The notes: a model not told the origin generated them from the letters alone. A DNA stretch of 64,000 bases from Eutreptiella sp. 'Long Island Sound 2002' (GCA_964036045.1 OZ038381.1:130765708-130829707), one strand, 5' to 3'. Positions 1 to 12,105 are shown, counted from the stretch's first letter. A program made the numbers and translations.

Positions 1-1262
1 CGGGGCGCAGCCAAAACCCGAGTGCAAGCACACACACCCACACCGCACACCCAGGAGGAGCGCGCACACAAACACACACAGACCTCAACACCCCAGCCAG
101 GAATGGCAGGGCGCAGCCGAAACCTGAGCCCAAGCACACACACCCACATCGCACATGCCGGCCAGAAGTGGTAGGGTAAAAGCGGAGCGCACACACAAAA
201 AAACACACACGCCAACACCCCGGCCAGGAGTGGCGGTGCGCAGCCAAAACCCGAGCCCAAGCACACACACCCACACCGCACATCCCAGCCAGGATCCGCG
301 GGGTACAGGCCGAGCGCGCACACAAACACACGCACACCCCAACACCCCAGCGAGGAGTGGCGGGGCGCAGCCGAAACCCGAGTGCAAGCACACACACCCA
401 CACCGCACACCCAGGAGGAGCGCGCACACAAACACACACAGACCTCAACAGCCCAACCAGGAGTGGCGGGGCGCAGCCGAAACCCGAGCCCAGGCACACA
501 CACCCACACCGCACATGCCGGCCAGAAGTGGTAGGGTAAAAGCGGAGCGCGCACACAAACAAACAGACACGCCAACACCCCAGCCTGGAGTAGCGGTGCG
601 CAGCCGAAACCCGAGCCCAAGCACACACACCCACACCGCACACCCCAGCCAGGATCCGCGGGGTACAAGCGGAGCGCGCACACAAACACACGCACATACC
701 AAAATCCCAGCCAGGAGTGGCGGGGCGCAGCCGAAACCGGAGCCCAAGCACACACACCCGCACCGCACACCCTGGCCAGGAGTGGCGGGTTACAAGCGGA
801 GGGCGCACACGAACACACACACACCCCGAAACCCCAGCCAGGAGTGACGGGGCGTAGCCGAAACCCGAGCCCAAGAACACACACCCACACCGCGCACCCC
901 AGCCAGGATTAGCGGGGTACAAGTCGAGCGCGCACACAAACACACACGCACCCCAACACCCCAGCAAAGAGTGGCGGGGCGCAGCCGAAACCCGAGCACA
1001 AGCACACACACCCACACCGCACACCCCAGCTAGGATTGGCGGGGTAAATTGGGAGCACGCACACAGACACACACACCCAGCAACAGCCCAGCCAGGAGTG
1101 GCTGGGCGCAGCTGAAACCCGAGCCGAAGCACACACACCCACACCGCATACCCTAGCCAGGATTGGTGGGGTACAAGCGGAGCGCGCACACAAATACACA
1201 CAGACCCCAACACCCCAGCCAGGAGTGGCGGGGCGCAGCTGAAACACGGGCCCAAGCACAAC
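1..1262. repeat. CA-rich satellite with 360-bp higher-order repeat
   Basis: The motif gcgcagcc recurs at about 5, 111, 238, 365, 471, 598, 725, 852, 979, 1105 and 1232, giving monomers of 106 or 127 bp. Three monomers (106+127+127) make a 360-bp higher-order unit: the sequence from position 1 and that from 361 are nearly identical for over 100 bp. Each monomer contains a (CA)-rich stretch and a GC-rich linker. The array runs off the left edge. The long open frames on both strands come from low stop density in this composition and are not coding. At least 11 monomers are visible. Confidence 0.9.
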
Positions 1263-1719
1263 CCAGACCCAAACACAATCGCCACACAACAGTGAGAAAT
1301 CCAGTGTCCCCAGCCGGGGCACTGAGGCAGCCCGTGGCATGCAGGTGACCCAGCCAAACGATATCCGGAGCTCGTGGGTAAGGCTGCATCGTAAGGCCTG
1401 CGCTGCTGTGGGACTCGAGGCGGAGTGTACGACACCCAAGCACCTCGGAACCCCAGCACCAAGGACATGGATGCATGCCTTGGGAACGGGATACGCCAGG
1501 AAGTCCGGTGAACCCCTAGGGTTCTGCCCAAAGGAGGGGACCTGCGCAAGCACGGGGGCACAGCCTCCCGGCATGACAAGTAAGTCATGCTGGCGGCGAT
1601 CAGCCCTCCCAGTGTTGCCCAGGGCCACTTCATTGGCAGGCACCAGTCAGGTCTAGCGGGATGTAAGTCAACTCCCCTCTTCAAGCGCGGAGCCTTTTCC
1701 TGTTCGTCACCGCTGCAAC
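1263..1719. other. Spacer between satellite and LINE remnant
   Basis: No recognisable gene. Short open frames on either strand have no motif I know. The stretch may include the 3' untranslated tail of the minus-strand LINE remnant to its right, but I see no clear poly(A) or simple-repeat tail that would fix the LINE's end. Confidence 0.4.
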
Positions 1720-3958
1720 ACCAGCGGGAACCATGGCGCGCCTCTCCATGCCCGACTGCACCTACCTACCTTCAGACCCTTACCAACGGCCCTTCACTAA
1801 CCTATACCGCTCACATTGCATGAAGTGCTCGTACGTTTCCAGATCACGGCCGCAGTGGCATCGCATGTACTCCTCCATGAGATCCATACCCCTATGCCTG
1901 TACCACCTCATGTTTGTCTCTCGCACTGGCACCTGACCTGTGACTGCCTGCAGCCGCCTGGTTTGCAGTCTTTTGGGCAGTGTTTCCGGCCTCAGCACGT
2001 TGAGGAAGTGGCCCTGCTGTCCCACCTTGCCCTCAAAGTACCCGCTCAGCTCTACCACTTCCGGCCTTCCTCCAACCTGAGCCAGCATGTGCACTGGCTG
2101 TGGGTACACTCGTAGCTCCCGTCTGCCCCTGTCCTCTTCCACCACCCATCTGCCTCTCTCTTCATCCCCCACCCTTGGTGGTATATGTATGAAGCGGAGG
2201 TGATCCCTTCTGTCCGGCACACTGCACTCTGGTTCCTGCTCCTTGTCCACTGCTTGTGCCGCTCCATCCGCCTCATGATTCCCTACTCCCGCTCAATGGG
2301 ACTCCTGCTTCACCAGTTCTATGACCAGGGGCACGTTCCTCATCTCCAGCCCGTGCCATATCGTGTATACCTGCGACGCCAGCCCCGTGCCCAAGGCTTC
2401 ATGTAGTGGCCTGTTGGCTAATCTCCTGAGGGACGTCATGTCCGCCTCCGCGTCCACCACCATCCACACTTCTTGCACGTCCTCCCCTATCTTCCCAACC
2501 ATATCCGCCACCGTTTGCACCTCTCCATGGCACGCCGCCCCCTACACCACCTTGTCTACGATGCTTTCCGTCTCTTGTCCTACCCCCTTGACCTGTATGG
2601 CCGCCGGCCCCGCCTTGAGCGCCTGCCCTTCCACCCCGGACCCGTCCAGAAAGACCACAATCCTACCCTCGGTGGGCTCCGGTATGCGCACCACCTCCCT
2701 CGGATAGTGGCAGTACACCCTGTGCCGGCCGATGTCATACTCCCGCACTCCCTCCCCGACGCTGAGTTCTTTCACACCCAAGTACACTGCCCACTTATTG
2801 TCTGTCCTTGCCTTCAAGCCCTTCGTCACCACTACCCCGCGACACCATGCCCCGTCTCATTTCGCCCTGCGCTGTTCCAGGTACGCCTCTACCAGAACAA
2901 GGTACCATACCCTGACCGTCGGCCTGATCCTCCTCGCACTTTCCCCACACTTGTGGCCCAGGGGCACTATGGGCGCCTCCTCCTCGGGCAGTCCCGTGTC
3001 CGTCATCCGGAAACTAACCGACACCCCATCATCCTCTTCCTGCCGCTCCCTCACCGTGTCCCATCCTATCTGGACCCCTGTCCTTTTCCCCTTCTGCTCC
3101 TCCCCCCAGCCAAACCTCCATACCTCCCTGGGCCTCCTTGTCCTCCTGCATGTCCCTGGGCAGCCTCAGCACCGGTCCCCACCACTGTCCTCTGGCGTCC
3201 GTAGAGCGCATGGTCGCGGTCGGGAACGCCCATGCCGTCATTCTCAGTACCGGCCACAGTACCTGTCCTGCCTCCTTTGTGCATCTCCAGCACTGGTCTC
3301 CCTGTCCTGCCCCAACCAGGATGTTGTCTCTCCGGAACATATCTGCATGGACATCACACCACTGCCCGCTCGTACTTTGTACCTTCCCCCTCGGCCCCTT
3401 GAGTCTCAGCGGTGCACACAACAGTATGCCCGGCCTGCCCTTGTCTCTTTCTCCCCTGTCCAGCACCTTCTCGCGTACTGCCCCTGCCCCTCTCCCGCAT
3501 CTTGGTCTCGTCCTCGTGATTCCACATTGCGCCACCCATTCTTCCCACATCTTTTGCATCCGCCTGTCCCACATGGCGCGGGTTTCTTGTCCTCTCGCCC
3601 CCCTCATCATCCACTTGTATACACCCAACTCAACGACCCCTGGTCTCTATAGAACTCTGCGTGATGCAGCCCGGATTTCCGGTACTCCTTCATATCCTTC
3701 CTGCGCATGTGCATCCCTTCCAAACTCACTCCTTCCTTCATTAGCCACCCTATGGTTCCATGCGCCGCCCCTCCGAAGTCCATGTCCAGCACCAGGACCG
3801 GTCCACGCCTGCCGCACGTCCTGTTGGTTGCCAACATGTGCTCCTCCCCCGGAAGCAGCGCCTGTAGGAAGCACCACATGCGCTCGCTCTTCCCCGCCGC
3901 CAACCACCATTGTCTGTGCCACACAAAGCGTGGACACAGGTTCTCCTCCTTCTGCACC
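1720..3958 (-). pseudogene. Non-LTR retrotransposon (LINE) ORF2 remnant with RNase H and zinc motif
   Basis: Consecutive minus-strand frames can be read together across frameshifts. Near 2,646 the peptide VVFLDGSG carries the first RNase H aspartate. Near 2,450 the segment WMVVDAEADMTSLRRLA fits the middle acidic motif. Near 2,260 the segment GNHEADGAAQAVDK fits the last RNase H motif, which in LINEs is H-x-G-N-E-x-A-D. At about 1,850 a CHCGRDLETYEHFMQC cysteine/histidine cluster resembles the zinc-binding tail after RNase H in LINE ORF2. The part from 3,000 to 3,958 is probably the C-terminal reverse-transcriptase and thumb region, but I cannot point to the catalytic YxDD, so the copy looks 5'-truncated. 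Several frameshifts and stops make it inactive. Family assignment below 'LINE with RNase H' is not possible by eye. Confidence 0.65.
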
Positions 3959-3960
3959 TG

Positions 3961-4970
3961 GACATGACAGACGACGAGGTCATCAAGGCGCATGAGGAGG
4001 GCGTGCGCCGACTTTTCGGGGTCTTGGACAAGCACAGCATGGTGTGCTAGCCCGCAAAGACCTCGCTCTTTGTAAGAGAAGTAGAGTTCGCTGGACATGC
4101 GGTAGGGCACGGGCAACGCGGACCCATGCCCAGGAAACTGGCAGCCCTACGGCACTGGGAAAAACCCCAGACGATTAGTGAACTCCGGTCCTTCATGTCA
4201 TTTTGCAACCATTGTTCGGCAGATGTACGAATGTAAGCGGATAGGTATGCGGATCTCTCGGGACCTCTCGACAAGATGCTACAGGTGGTCAAGTTCGATG
4301 GTCGCAAGGAAAATAACAAACAATTGGCATGGACAACCGAGGCTGAGGAAGCGTTCAACAGGTTGCAGGAACGCTAATTGGGTCAATTGGGTCTTTTCTT
4401 GGTGGACGGGGCCAAGGGATTTGTGCTTCGCACGGACGCCTCGGACTCTGCCGTTGGGGCAGTGCTCAAGAAGGTCCAGTGCGACCCAACGCACGTCCCG
4501 GTTGGCCTTTTGTAGTCGAGTCCTGGCAGAAGGCCAAAGTTGGCCATGGACCGCGAGGCAGAAGGAGACTTATGCCATTGTGAGTGCGCTCCGAAAATGG
4601 TCGGCCCACATCGGACCTCAACCCGTCGTGGTATGTACTGATCACCAATTACTTCAGAGCTGGCACAACGAGCATGTGGATACCCCTTCGGGTCTGGCGG
4701 CAAAGCGCGCCCCATGGCACAAGACGTTTACGAAGTTTGACTTGAGCGTTGTCTATGTCCCTGGGAAGGACAACGCTGTGGCCAATGGACACAGTCGTTG
4801 GGCCTATCTGGCTGGCAAGGCTTGGATGGACATATCCAGCCATGGAGACGCCGTGGAAACGGAGGAGGCCAAATGCATCATTGAGCTCGAAAGCGTCATG
4901 GAAGAGGGTGACACCAAGGGCTTTGTGGTCATGGCATCCAAGGCAGAGTTTAGCCAGCAATGAGATCCCC
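3961..4970 (+). pseudogene. Element E RT thumb and RNase H
   Basis: Reading starts with DMTDDEVIKAHEEGVRRLFG, which aligns with the region just after the catalytic VDD of element C. The stretch EVEFAGHAVGHGQRGPMP and then HWEKPQTISELRSFMSFCN is the RT connection. The RNase H domain begins with FVLRTDASDSAVGAVL (first catalytic Asp, about 4,420-4,465) and continues through KETYAIVSALRKWSAHIG and VCTDHQLLQSW. It ends with FDLSVVYVPGKDNAVAN. An in-frame TAG near 4,048 and at least two frameshifts (about 4,200 and 4,500) break the frame, so it cannot produce an enzyme. Confidence 0.8.
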
Positions 4971-5104
4971 AAATTCGGGGCGCGGTGGAAGAGACTTTGG
5001 AGGAATGTCTCATGGCACCCATTGATTATGTGGAGTCGGCGCTCATGAACGCTGGGTCGGAGAATTACGCCGCCTCGGAGCATTGAAAAAAAAATTGGAA
5101 CGCC

Positions 5105-6010
5105 GTGAGTGCCCCAGCGGACGATGAGTGCTTCAAAGGCTTGACGGATGACAAGGACAAGCCGGGATACCACGCAATCTTAAATCGTTATTACAACGAT
5201 TGCCCCGTGTGTAGGGCCACAAAAACCCCGAACCACTCCACCGCAAAGAACCCAGTTTATACGAAGATCCCCGAGGCAGCGATGCGCTCCATTGCCATGG
5301 ACGTGTTTGCCATGCCCGAGGTCACGGTTGAGGGGGGAAGGTACGACTGTATTATTTCCGCCGTGGACCGCCATAGCGGGTATATTGTGGCCGTTCTGGC
5401 TAGAAAGTCTAGGGAGAAGGACAGGAAAGACAAGCATGGAGTGGGTCTTCAAGCCGAGACTGTCGCCCAAGCCATGATTAGGCATTGGCTGATAATCTTT
5501 GAGGTCTCAGCTGTCATTTATAGCGTTCGGGGGCCTCAGTTTTTGGGCATTTGGTTCAAAGGTATCTGCAAGCACATCAGGAGTTGACATGCCAAGAATG
5601 TGGCGTACCATAGCCGGTCAAACAGCCGCGCGGAGGTCGCGGGGAGGCAAATGTTTGAGACGTTCGGCCGATTGCACATTGAAGAGGCGAGGAGGAATTG
5701 ACTTCACTCTCTTCGGAGGGTTTTGCAGGCCTTCCATGACTTATCCGGGCCTTCAGGATTGTCTTGTCACCAAATTTTCTTCCTACAGAATCGAGTGCCT
5801 CAAACTCCCCCGTGGATGAACCATGGCAAGGTTGCTCGGGATGCTGACTCCATGATGAGTGAAGCGGATGCCACAGCCGCCCAGTTTGCAAGTCCTTGCA
5901 TGATGCGCATGAGGGAAGGGTCAGGTATTTCAAGGAAGGGAAGATACACAAATACTCCGTCAACGACACCGTTTGGGTGGAGCGCCATCAGCCGGCATTG
6001 CCAGCAGTCA
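5105..6010 (+). pseudogene. Element E integrase, broken
   Basis: The zinc-binding end is represented by the cysteine pair CPVCRA. The catalytic core starts at SIAMDVFAMPEVTV (first Asp), followed by VDRHSGYIVAV. The second catalytic position, normally SDRGPQF, reads YSVRGPQF, so Asp is replaced by Val. A TGA at 5,585 interrupts the frame. Beyond it, in a shifted frame, NSRAEVAGRQMFETFG holds the conserved glutamate region. This is the DD35E retroviral-type integrase fold by family knowledge; here it is inactive. Confidence 0.75.
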
Positions 6011-6052
6011 TTGTATATCCCAGGGGTCATCGTGCGCAAGATCGGGTAAGAT

Positions 6053-6355
6053 GTGTTTGCCCTCCAGGTGAGGGACAGCAATATCCTGGATCAGGACCAT
6101 GCGCAAGTTCGACCACTGGCGCCGCATCCCAGCGAGGAAGCGGTGACGTGTGAGTTCACGGCGGGATACACGGACTCCAACGATGACGGTGAGGAGGATG
6201 ACCACACCGCGGAGCGCATCCTAACAGACAAGCCGGACCCCATCACGCCAGGGGAGAGGCTATACAAGGTTCGGTGGAAAGGATTTGCTGCTTCCTGGAA
6301 CTCCTGGGAGCCTCCCAGCAGTTTTGTGCCGAGGTATACCACGGTGCAGAATTAA
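6053..6355 (+). pseudogene. Element E C-terminal chromodomain
   Basis: The end of the polyprotein reads AERILTDKP, then YKVRWKGFAASWNSWEP and SSFVPRY, then a TAA stop. This is a canonical chromodomain core (Y-x-V-K/R-W-x-G, then W-E-P). In chromoviruses the domain is fused to the C-terminus of integrase and tethers integration to modified histones. The 303-nt frame is intact locally, but the upstream integrase is broken. Confidence 0.8.
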
Positions 6356-6904
6356 CTTCTGGTTTGCCCACACTTGTGCTTGTTCCTTGTATTTGTTTCA
6401 GAACACCTTGCTGATTTTCCACAAGTCAAAATAAGGTTAACAAAAAGATAAAGTAGAGCAAGTCCAGGCACCGGATCAATAAGATCAGGATAAATCCTTC
6501 CACAATTAAAACATCTGTAACAAAGAGGGACTGCACACAGGCAATGCAGGCTTAAATACGAAGCTTCAGTCAGATATGAACAAAAGAAATGATTTTATAA
6601 AGAAAGCTGACATCAGTCTGGCCACCAAGATTGTCCCAAGCACTTCATGTGCACCTTTGGACCTGCAATGGATTTCGTTAGGAATCTGGGGCACGTAGGT
6701 TGGGCGAGACACAGAATATGGCTCCGTCAGCATGACCAAGCAACTGAATTTGGAATCAGTCAAAAGGTAAAAACACAATAAGTGATAGAAACAATTGAGT
6801 ATAGGGGTCCTGAGGTGGGAGACGACTAGGCTTAACCTACAAGGCCAAACGCAGTGATGAGCCTATTTCACTTCAGTATTACCTCCATGAAGGACAATAC
6901 CTCC

Positions 6905-6957
6905 GCTAGCTTGAGTGGTAGGAGGGAATTTCATTGGGGGGCTGGGGTTATAACTCT
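6905..6957 (+). other. tRNA-like A/B boxes, possible SINE head
   Basis: TAGCTTGAGTGGTAG resembles a tRNA D-arm / A box (TRGYNNARNGG). About 25-30 bp further on, GGGGTTATAACTC resembles a degenerate B box (GGTTCGANTCC). A full cloverleaf could not be drawn convincingly, so this is at best a tRNA pseudogene or the promoter head of a tRNA-derived SINE. Confidence 0.2.
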
Positions 6958-8189
6958 AGTTACTTTGAAAACTGTACTTTCAGCCTCAAAAGAGTGATGA
7001 AAATAATTGTGCGTTAGTCTCAACAACTTCCCAAGGATGAGGGGGGGTTCAGCCTGGATCATGTGGATCAAGCACCCCAAGAAAGACATGGCAGTGACTT
7101 TCTCTTACTCCCCCCTGGAGTACTAGTTGGTCAAGCTAGTATGACCAAGAGAAAAGGCTCCCAATTCTCACATATTACCTCAGTAAATGCCTGAAACCTG
7201 CCAATGACATTCTCATCAGTTCCCAGAAGCTTACCACACTGTAGGTACCCTTGAAAAACAGTGTAGTGTACCGTGAATGATATTCCTTCGGAGGGGCATT
7301 CCTCAAGAGTCGCCAGCGTGCGGCGAAACCTTTGGTAACAATGTGGGCGTAGTGCAGTTTCAACCCAGGACTCCCTCTCTAGAGTGTACATGTTTGCCCA
7401 CTAGGGTACAGTCAAATGTTCTAATGAGGACGTCCATTGCTGTATAAACAGCGTTTTAGTAAACGTCCTGCCCAAAGGCCAGGGCGGCAAAATATTGCTG
7501 ATGGAGTGCACAAAACCTCGAGAGCTGCAGACAATCCAAAATGTAACCAGCAGGGTGGGAATCCTCTGAGTAAGCAAGAGAGCTAGCGATTTGAAAAGTC
7601 AAATCGCTAAAAGTTGACAAAAAAACGTTGGAGATCGTCATTTTCGTTGAAAAACTTATAGTCGGGGACAAGCGCAACTGAGCCGCACCCAAGTGAAGAG
7701 GCTCCAGAGTCCAGTCAGCTATGAGAAAAGGAGGTGTGAGCTGTCCTTTTAAAAGCTTTTAAAAGAAATGTTTGCACAGTTGCAGTGAAAACCTTATAAA
7801 CTTGAAGAAAAAGTATGAAACAAGTAGCCACACAACAGAGCAGGCGGAGAAACCACCTCTCAGGTATGTTACTGCCATGACACATGTATGCATTGTTTTT
7901 GCGTTGTTCGTTTCGTTAAAACCCTAGGGTTTTCACCACTGCGTTTGTTGGGGGTATGGGTGTTGACCTTTCTCGCTCTGCACACGTAAAACCAAGGGAC
8001 CAAGGTATGTCAGACCAATGGAGCACGCAGCGCGCACGTAGGGTCAGTGTGTGTGCTGTGCTCGCAATGCATGTGCCTAATTTTGGCATCCACACGCTGT
8101 GGCACGTTCCCTGTGCATCCCTTCACTCCCTTCTTTTCTCCACTGAACAAAAAGAAAGTGCTTGCTTGTGATCGCTTTCGCCGTAGCGT

Positions 8190-8370
8190 TAAAGTAGGGT
8201 TGTTTGAAACACTAGACTTCGTTATCGCTGTGCAGTTGCCCGTGATTTCACTCTCTCTCTCTCTCCTGCAGGGAACAATGGAAGATGTGCATAGTACACA
8301 CAAGGCATTAAGCGCTTAGGGTTGTTTATAAATCGCCGTAGGGTTGTTTAAACGCATAGGGTTGCTCTTG
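8190..8370 (+). repeat. Cluster of TAGGGTTGTTTA-like motifs
   Basis: Four related motifs containing TAGGGTTGTTT or TAGGGTTGC occur at about 8,195, 8,315, 8,338 and 8,358; the last three are about 22-24 bp apart. The TAGGGTT core resembles a plant-type telomere permutation but is not arranged as telomeric repeats. Confidence 0.45.
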
Positions 8371-10402
8371 CGTTCGTAGTCCTTCTGCATACACATGATG
8401 CGTGCTAAGTAAGGTGAGTAAGCCCAGGAGGAGCCCACCTCCTGGTTGAGCTTGTTCGTGATTGATTAAATTGTTAGGAGAAAATGTAGGAGAAAAAACA
8501 TTGTTCCCTTCGTCCCCCTTCCTCGCATGCTGCATGATGCATTAAAGGGTAGGCCACGCGAAGTGCGCTCCGTATGACCCTTGTTTAGGTTACCCCGGGG
8601 CTCCGCCCTACGTTCTATAAGAAAAGGGGCGGAGATCCTTAAGCTTGCTTGCTTGATAGGGCGGCTTTCAGACAGCGTATTTTTTTCCTGTTAAAGACCC
8701 GTATAATACGGCGAGGCAGGTTAGGTGCCTTTCCTGAAAGCTGCCCAGCATTTGCCTCTGTTCTCAGGTGGGCAAGGTACAGGGTGATTGGTGCAGCAGC
8801 AATTTGTTCTGTCCAGCTAAACAGGGCACAGATCACATCACACCTACGTGCCTCTGGCAGGCCCTATATGGTGAGAAGAGAAGGTCCTCACACGCTGTGC
8901 ACGCTAACAGAGCATTCCTTCCCTCCAAGCCCTAGCAGGGAAACATGTTGTGACGTGCCTGTTAGGCCACAGCCGCCTAGTGGCGCTGTGTTCGTCTGCT
9001 CTCTCAGAGGGGGTCAATGGGACCCGTGAAATCTTTGCCACCAACATCAAGTAGCGTGCGTAGCGGTTAGAATCAGCAAGCCTGGTAGGGACTGAGTACG
9101 GTTGTGCTGGCCCTGCCTTCGAAGGCTGGTGCTGGCATTTGTGAGTGTAGTGTAGTGGTGTCTCCTGCTCCGCGTGCTTTTCCTCGCAGGCAGGGGAGTG
9201 TGTTAGCTTTTGGCCCCTAGCAAAATGGGCATTTTGTATGCCCTTAGCACACTTGGCCAGCCCTCCCCTCTAGTATGTAGGGCTTTTGCCGTTTCCCCAA
9301 GGGTTAGGCGCCAGCACAGCAGTTGGGCGCCATAGGAGTGCTACCGGTAGCTGACTAGGACCTTGGGTCCGACATCAGTGAAGGCGGATGATGGCAGTCA
9401 CGCCAGGGAGGGAAGTGAGACACAGAGAGACATACGTAGCACGCTTAGGGATATGATACCACCACCAAGACGGTTAGAACCCCATGGGTCTGGACCAGTT
9501 GGGGGCCCTAACTGTGGGCACACTTGTCCCCATGGAGGGTGAGCACACCTTGCCTTCAACACCTTGCTTGCCTACCCCCGCCCCCGGGGCCTAGGATGCC
9601 ACTGCTCTTCGTTGGCTCCCCAAGGTCATCACATTAGGGCATATCCCATGCAACACGTGGTCAACAAGGCACTCACTCGCTGGGTGCCTGCAAACCTGAT
9701 AAGCAGCCATCTGGCTCACGCTGGCAACCACAGGCATGGGAGTGCTGGGCCAAACCAGGGCAGGAGCAGAGCTCCAAAAGCAGCGAATGTGTAGCTGTTT
9801 TGCGCGCCGAACCCGATTGAGGGTGGGAGTTAGTACATTCAAAGTACCTGGAGCTCTACAGGAGTCCTGGGCCTGTCCTGGCACACACTGAGTAGGCCTA
9901 GCTGTCAGCACAAGAGTGCTCACTGCCCCTGGGAAGTTAGACAACAGAGGGGGTTGCGAGTAAAGGGCCTCAACTGTGAGTTTCGAAGGGATGCAATCTG
10001 TTCACCTGTGCCCGCGTGTTCATGTGATCCGCAGTTGGGGTGATCGTGTGGAGGGGGGCAACCCGGACTGATCCGACCCGACGGGTACCCAGTCCAGCGC
10101 GTGGGCGCGTTCTTTGTACCACACTGTGCAGGATGATGGCACGGGGCGAGGCTTGGGCAATAGGACTCACCGACCATTGGGCTGCAAACAAGATAAGCGG
10201 CCTGGTGGTATTCAGATGATCCCCAGTATTGCTTTCCTCCGTGAGGGGGAAGTGTACCTCCAGGGAGAGCCGATGCTCCTGCAGGAGTGGCCCGAAGGAG
10301 ACTCCAAACGAGAGGAGGGATGTCTGGGGTATACCACCGCCTCCTGAAGCTTGCAACCTCCTCAGTTCGGTGAGGCACAATAAATAGATAGGCACAGGGG
10401 GA

Positions 10403-10918
10403 TTAGCTTTTCTTCTTACGCTGGGACAAGGTGTCAGAACGGGTTGGTAGCTGTCCGTCGTTGTTCTCAACGAGGTAGGAAGGAAAGATTGGATTGATAC
10501 TCCTATCTGGCTGTATAAGGGCTGACATGGGCTCCCAGGTTGCCTCAGATAGCCCATAGCCGTCCGACAGGGTAAGGAAGTTCCAGCCCCGTTTGTACTC
10601 GTGGCGTGCAATACCTGCAACCACGTACTAGCGCTGGACTGCCATCTCATCGGCAGTCATTTCTTCGAGTTAGTCTGCCTCCTCCGGGCTGGCAGCGTTC
10701 TCCAGGTCGATACACTCGACGTCTGTGTCTGACAGACGCCACTCATTCCAGGACAGTTCGTCAGGAGAGTCGTAATGTCTTAGTTGTTTAGGTGCCCACA
10801 GCAGCTCGCCACCTAGGCGGGGACTGCACCTCACATGGATCCTGGATCCATCTATCTTTATAATACGGTATGGCCCCAAAAAAGGGTCCTGCAAACTGTT
10901 GCGGGGCCATTTGGGCAA
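10403..10918 (-). pseudogene. Element D integrase tail and chromodomain
   Basis: Two minus-strand frames cover the end of the polyprotein. The first (10,918-10,670) contains DPFLGPYRIIKIDGSRIHV and QLRHYDSPDELSW, typical of the post-core region of chromovirus integrase. After a frameshift or stop near 10,630, the second (10,624-10,403) begins YVVAGIARHEYKRGWNFLTL and continues DGYGLSEATWEP. This is the chromodomain-like fold, with the WEP signature but a diverged first strand. It ends in a lysine-rich tail before TAG. The domain order identifies it as the 3' end of element D. Confidence 0.75.
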
Positions 10919-11110
10919 TCACAAATGGTGTACCAGCACCAGGTCTCCCACCTTGAAACCGGCGGGATGTTTTGTGCGGTTGCGTCTAGTTAACTCAGGG
11001 TCTCGAACGTGTTTCAGGTTAACTCTAGCGAGGATAGCCAAATCCTGCCTGTGCTTCAGCCAGTCCCCTACAGGGCTTTTGTAGTCCTCTCGAAAAGGGG
11101 TTTTGAAGAA

Positions 11111-12105
11111 CTACGCAGGACGTCCCCCATTGATCAGCTCGTGGCGGGTATAGCTATTTGAGGAACTCTGCTGACAGTTAGTGGTTAGGACAGCGCACGG
11201 TAACAGGCACACCCAATCGTTGGAACGCTCTTGTTTCATCAGAACCATCAGGTTCTGCTCCACCACACGGTTCTGTCTCTCGTACGGAGGGTTAGAAGTG
11301 TGAGTGTAGGGCACACCTGCGGTTACATGGACGTTCAGGGCGTCCAGTACTTGCTTGTACCATCCGGTGTCACTCCGGATACGTACATCTTCGTCAGAGT
11401 GCACCTCCTTAGGTGCTCCGTAGTGTTCGAACCATTGTTCAACCAAAGATTTAACAGTCTGTTCCCCTGTGATCTTTTTGTTGTGGGGAAACGCACGGGA
11501 GAAAGGGGTCAGGCCGCAGGTGACAACCAGACAACTGTAATAACCACCAAACCTAGGCAGAGCGTGGATGAAATACACGTACAACAGAGAGTTGGCACAG
11601 TAGAGGATAGGCAGACTGGAGACCAGTCCCCAGTCACGTGGGTCGCTTCCGTTGCTGGCGTGACAGCCGCACGAGTCCACTATGGGCTGCATACCAGCGA
11701 GGAGTTCAACCAAGGTTAGTCGGGAGTACCACCGCTCCCTGAAAAAGTCAACAGAGCGGTTGCACCCCGTGTGCCCTGAACTGAGATGGGCCCAGTGTAG
11801 GCAACCATCCAGTCGTGGCTCAGGCACAACTATACGGTCTTCATAGTACAGATATTGGTTACCTTTATACCAACGGTCCCCGTCTATCAGGCGCCTCCAG
11901 GCCATCACTGAGGAATTTGAGTATACATTGGTACTCTGACTGGTAGTCTTTGAGACTCCAACCCTCCCGTACACCTGCAGTGCGCATGGACAAGTCTACC
12001 TGGACATCCATACGCTGGAACGCCTCTTTGGCCAACAACTCCAAGCTCTCACCTAAGAGGGCATCGAAGATATTACAAGATATATAGTCAGCAATTCCGT
12101 TTTTT
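11111..12105 (-). pseudogene. Element D integrase (zinc finger and core), inactive
   Basis: A short frame at 12,197-11,865 carries the linker FDALLGESLELLAKEAFQ. After a frameshift near 11,890 the frame 11,974-11,111 carries the HHCC zinc module (HLSSGHTGCNRS followed by DSCGCHA) and the integrase core. The first catalytic Asp is replaced by Tyr (LLYVYFIHALPRF). The second is present in EVHSDEDVRIRSD, and the glutamate in ERQNRVVEQNL. A TAG at 11,111 interrupts the frame after GGRPA. The loss of the first Asp means no strand-transfer activity. Confidence 0.8.
12061..12105. repeat. Left copy of candidate 45-bp target duplication of block X
   Basis: These 45 bp match 24,976-25,020 at 37 of 45 positions in the same orientation. 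Both copies encode, on the minus strand, the same ~15 residues of element D just after RNase H: KNGIADYISCNIF here and KNEMAACISRNNF on the right. Confidence 0.5.

Larger units (their letters stand above)
3961..6357 (+). mobile_element. Element E: 5'-truncated Ty3/gypsy chromovirus pol
   Basis: Plus-strand remnant in the order reverse transcriptase C-terminus, RNase H, integrase, chromodomain, which is the Ty3/gypsy (Metaviridae) order. It is clearly related to element C in this window: the RNase H segment LLQSWHNEHVDTPSG and the integrase segment VDRHSGYIVAV match C closely. Everything 5' of the RT thumb (gag, protease, RT palm) is missing and replaced at about 3,959 by the inverted LINE remnant. 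No LTR was recognised downstream of the stop at 6,355. Confidence 0.85.
6358..10402. other. 4-kb region without recognised gene
   Basis: Open frames here are all short and show no known motif. The region holds a tRNA-like A/B box pair (about 6,905-6,957), a (CT)n tract ending in CTGCAG near 8,249-8,270 that resembles a 3' splice site, and a cluster of TAGGGTTGTTTA-like repeats (8,190-8,370). Somewhere here should lie the 3' ends, including any LTRs, of element E on the plus strand and element D on the minus strand. I could not define a repeat pair, polypurine tract or target duplication for either. Confidence 0.4.

Noticed and set aside
155-847. 230-codon frame in the left satellite
   Set aside because: CA-rich tandem repeat with no stops; no start context, domain or independent support.
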